Assembly: GCA_013396655.1 (NCBI GenBank)
Contig: WBMV01007712.1
Coordinates: 558,001-622,000 of the forward strand
Direction of reading: 5' to 3'
DNA from: Campylorhamphus procurvoides
Lineage: Eukaryota; Chordata; Aves; Passeriformes; Dendrocolaptidae
Length of the DNA: 64,000 nucleotides
A program made the position numbers and the translations under genes. Within the stretch, counting starts at the first letter, position 1. Each line of letters starts with the position of its first letter. Below the pieces are notes generated by a model. The model was given only the letters and a program-made list of their open reading frames with translations. It had not been told where the DNA came from and did not search any database. Positions 62,101 to 64,000 of the stretch are shown piece after piece.

Positions 62101-64000
62101 GCTGCACAGCTTCCCATAATTCAAACGCAACTGAAAACTCTTTAAGAGCTTACTTGAACAAATACACAGATAAGTATCTTAGTTTTATAACATTTTTCAT
62201 CCACTCAGTTCTTAATTTCTCTGACAAAAATACAGATATTCCATCTTCAAATATGAACTTTATCTGGAAGATATGAATTTCTTTAAGCTTCTAAATGTTA
62301 TGTAACTATGAAAATTGGCTGGGCTAAGAAGCAAAAAGCCGACAGGTTTGCAGAGTCAGGAGCAGGTCAAAACTGATGGTTTTCTCTTCTACAGGGGGAA
62401 AAAAAGTGCCAAGAAATCTCAGAGACTGAAGGATTTTCTTTATAGAGGCTTTTGCCTGGTAGCTGAGAACAACGTTTTGGAGGGGTGGAGGTAGAGAATT
62501 GAAAGGAGCAGGGAGTAACATCTGGATTTCAGTTGAACCAAAACACGAGTGGAACCAGAGCAGGGCCAGAGCCCTCCCAATAAGAGAAGTACCAAAAGTG
62601 AAAATCACTGGATGTCTGTCACAAGAACATACAGGGGGATCTTTTTGAGTGATCTCACTAGGATTTCATTTCATTTCAAGCAACTTTTGAAATGAATGGG
62701 AAACATGTAAAAAAGACTATAAAACTATATATTATGTAAAATAAAAACTATTTCGTTACATATTTGTAGAGTTGTGTTCGTAAATGAAGCTAAAGACCCA
62801 CTATTTTGAGATTTTTGTATGTACGAATCAAGATAGTCTCTGTAGTGGAAAACATCTAATGTACATACAGAACAAAGTGTCACAGTGACATTCAGTGATT
62901 CACTCAGGGAGTTCTTTTGTCAAGTGGAAAATCATCCTTCTTCTTCAAACTTGCTTACTTTTCAATGTTACCATGTGTATCTGTAAGTGACTGGGGCTCT
63001 CTGACCTTAATCTATGATTTCAAGTAAGGTTGGAAGTATGTGGAACTGAAAATCAGGTCTGTTGCAGGTCCTTTGATCCCCAGGGACTCACATCTTTCTT
63101 GTAGCATTTGTTATTAGCTTTCTGTGTTCTCCCCATATAACTCAGTGATCCATCACCACATGAGATTTAATTTATTTTTACAGATTATGTTTGTTGACAG
63201 TTGTTTATTTTTCTTATACACTGTGTATCTCTGACCCTTTGGCTTTACTGGCAAGATAGAGAAATGTGTTGAAGCTTTGTGTGCTGTGGCTCTGGGCTCA
63301 AGCTGTGTTTGGGCTAAAATACCACACAGGAGGTATAAGCTGCCTTCTATCATGTCAAGACAATAACCACCTGGGAGAAGACATTCTCTAGGGTCACTAA
63401 CTGTGACTCTCCCATCCTCTTGTCAACCTCACCTCTTGAGACATGTCAGTGGATGTTTATGAAATAACATCATCTATGTAGTGATCTATGTCAATGATGA
63501 CAATGAAGAATCAAAGTTAATTAACTTGTAACAGTGACATTTACTTCTTTGTAGCTGACAGATTTTCAACAAAAACACCCAAAGTTTACAGGTTTCTGTA
63601 AATAAAAGTGGCCTCTGCCCTTACACTATCCTGTTTAGAAATTTGAAAAGAGTTATCAGTCCTATCCTCACCAGACTAACTTTTGTTCACCACATGAGAG
63701 AAGGAAATAGTATTTTATGCCTGTTTCATAGCTGAAGCAGTGTGCCAGGGGGAAGGGAGGTAGGACAGCCAGCTGAGGTACAGGTTTGCGTGAGGTGGGT
63801 TTGTGCCACTTGCAGATCTTCAGGTCACCTCCAGCAAGTTATCTGTTCCAAGTTCCTTTAAGTTTTGTCATTGTGAATTTCCCTTGGGATATTGCCTGAG
63901 TGATCTGGTGTCAAATCTACTTTTTATTTAGTTTCCAACAGTTTGGTGTCTTCTTTGTCTTCTTATTGCAAAATTGAGGCCAAGGTGGCATGTTGAGAAT
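59109..64000. other. Unique non-coding stretch
   Basis: No gene, RNA gene or recognised mobile element up to the window edge. Frames reach 94 codons (62324-62608, minus) without known domains. A triple 10-bp repeat is listed separately. Confidence 0.65.
59761..59790 (+). repeat. 10-bp tandem repeat, three copies
   Basis: TCTTGTGTTA occurs twice exactly, then once as GCTTGTGATA. A small local duplication of one helical turn. Confidence 0.85.

Overview
The window looks like a gene-poor stretch of a bird genome, either a gene desert or the inside of a very long intron. The main evidence is a scatter of 5'-truncated CR1 LINE fragments. Several end in the avian CR1 3' signature (TCCCTTCCAACCCAAACCATTCTGTGATTCTATG-like, seen here in pieces). 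Repeat density is otherwise low, and no mammalian L1, Alu or B elements were recognised. A crocodilian or turtle source is not formally excluded. The sequence is AT-rich by eye, CpG-poor, and has stop codons in every frame. No bacterial, plasmid or phage organisation is present: no operons, ribosome binding sites, CRISPR, tRNA or rRNA.

No protein-coding gene could be identified. Every open frame of about 60-130 codons lacks recognisable domains, and many overlap frames on the other strand or lie inside CR1 fragments. Two short segments have exon-like architecture on the + strand. The first, 27376-27554, is 179 nt with a strong acceptor, a GTAAGT donor and exactly one frame open throughout. 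The second, 13987-14065, is 79 nt, GC-richer than its surroundings, and flanked by CAG and GTGAGG. They are reported as candidates only.

Layout: 1-5218 unique AT-rich DNA; 5219-5706 antisense CR1; 5707-21055 unique DNA with a GC-rich block near 9.0 kb, a G-quadruplex motif at 13.66 kb and the 79-nt candidate exon; 21056-22140 two sense CR1 tails; 22141-26568 unique DNA with a strong G-quadruplex motif at 24.2 kb; 26569-26660 a TA-rich microsatellite; about 26955-27080 a possible decayed CR1, then the 179-nt candidate exon; 27555-33817 unique DNA; 33818-33946 a CR1 tail followed within 4 bp by a 30-bp hairpin palindrome; about 35707-35962 a CR1 fragment; 37.8 kb a 17-bp triplicate; about 45390-45530 a probable old antisense CR1 and 45718-46009 a sense CR1; 50323-50366 a T18/G13/T10 homopolymer block; 52383-52548 a perfect 80-bp tandem duplication; then unique DNA with small microsatellites to the end.

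Several unique stretches (about 26.0-26.4, 34.6-34.9, 39.9-40.1 and 47.5-47.7 kb) look like conserved non-coding DNA in texture, with dense homeodomain- and TALE-like words. Only a cross-species alignment can decide that. I found no evidence of an undescribed multi-gene system. The most useful leads are the candidate exons, the palindrome at a CR1 3' end, and the recent-looking tandem duplication.
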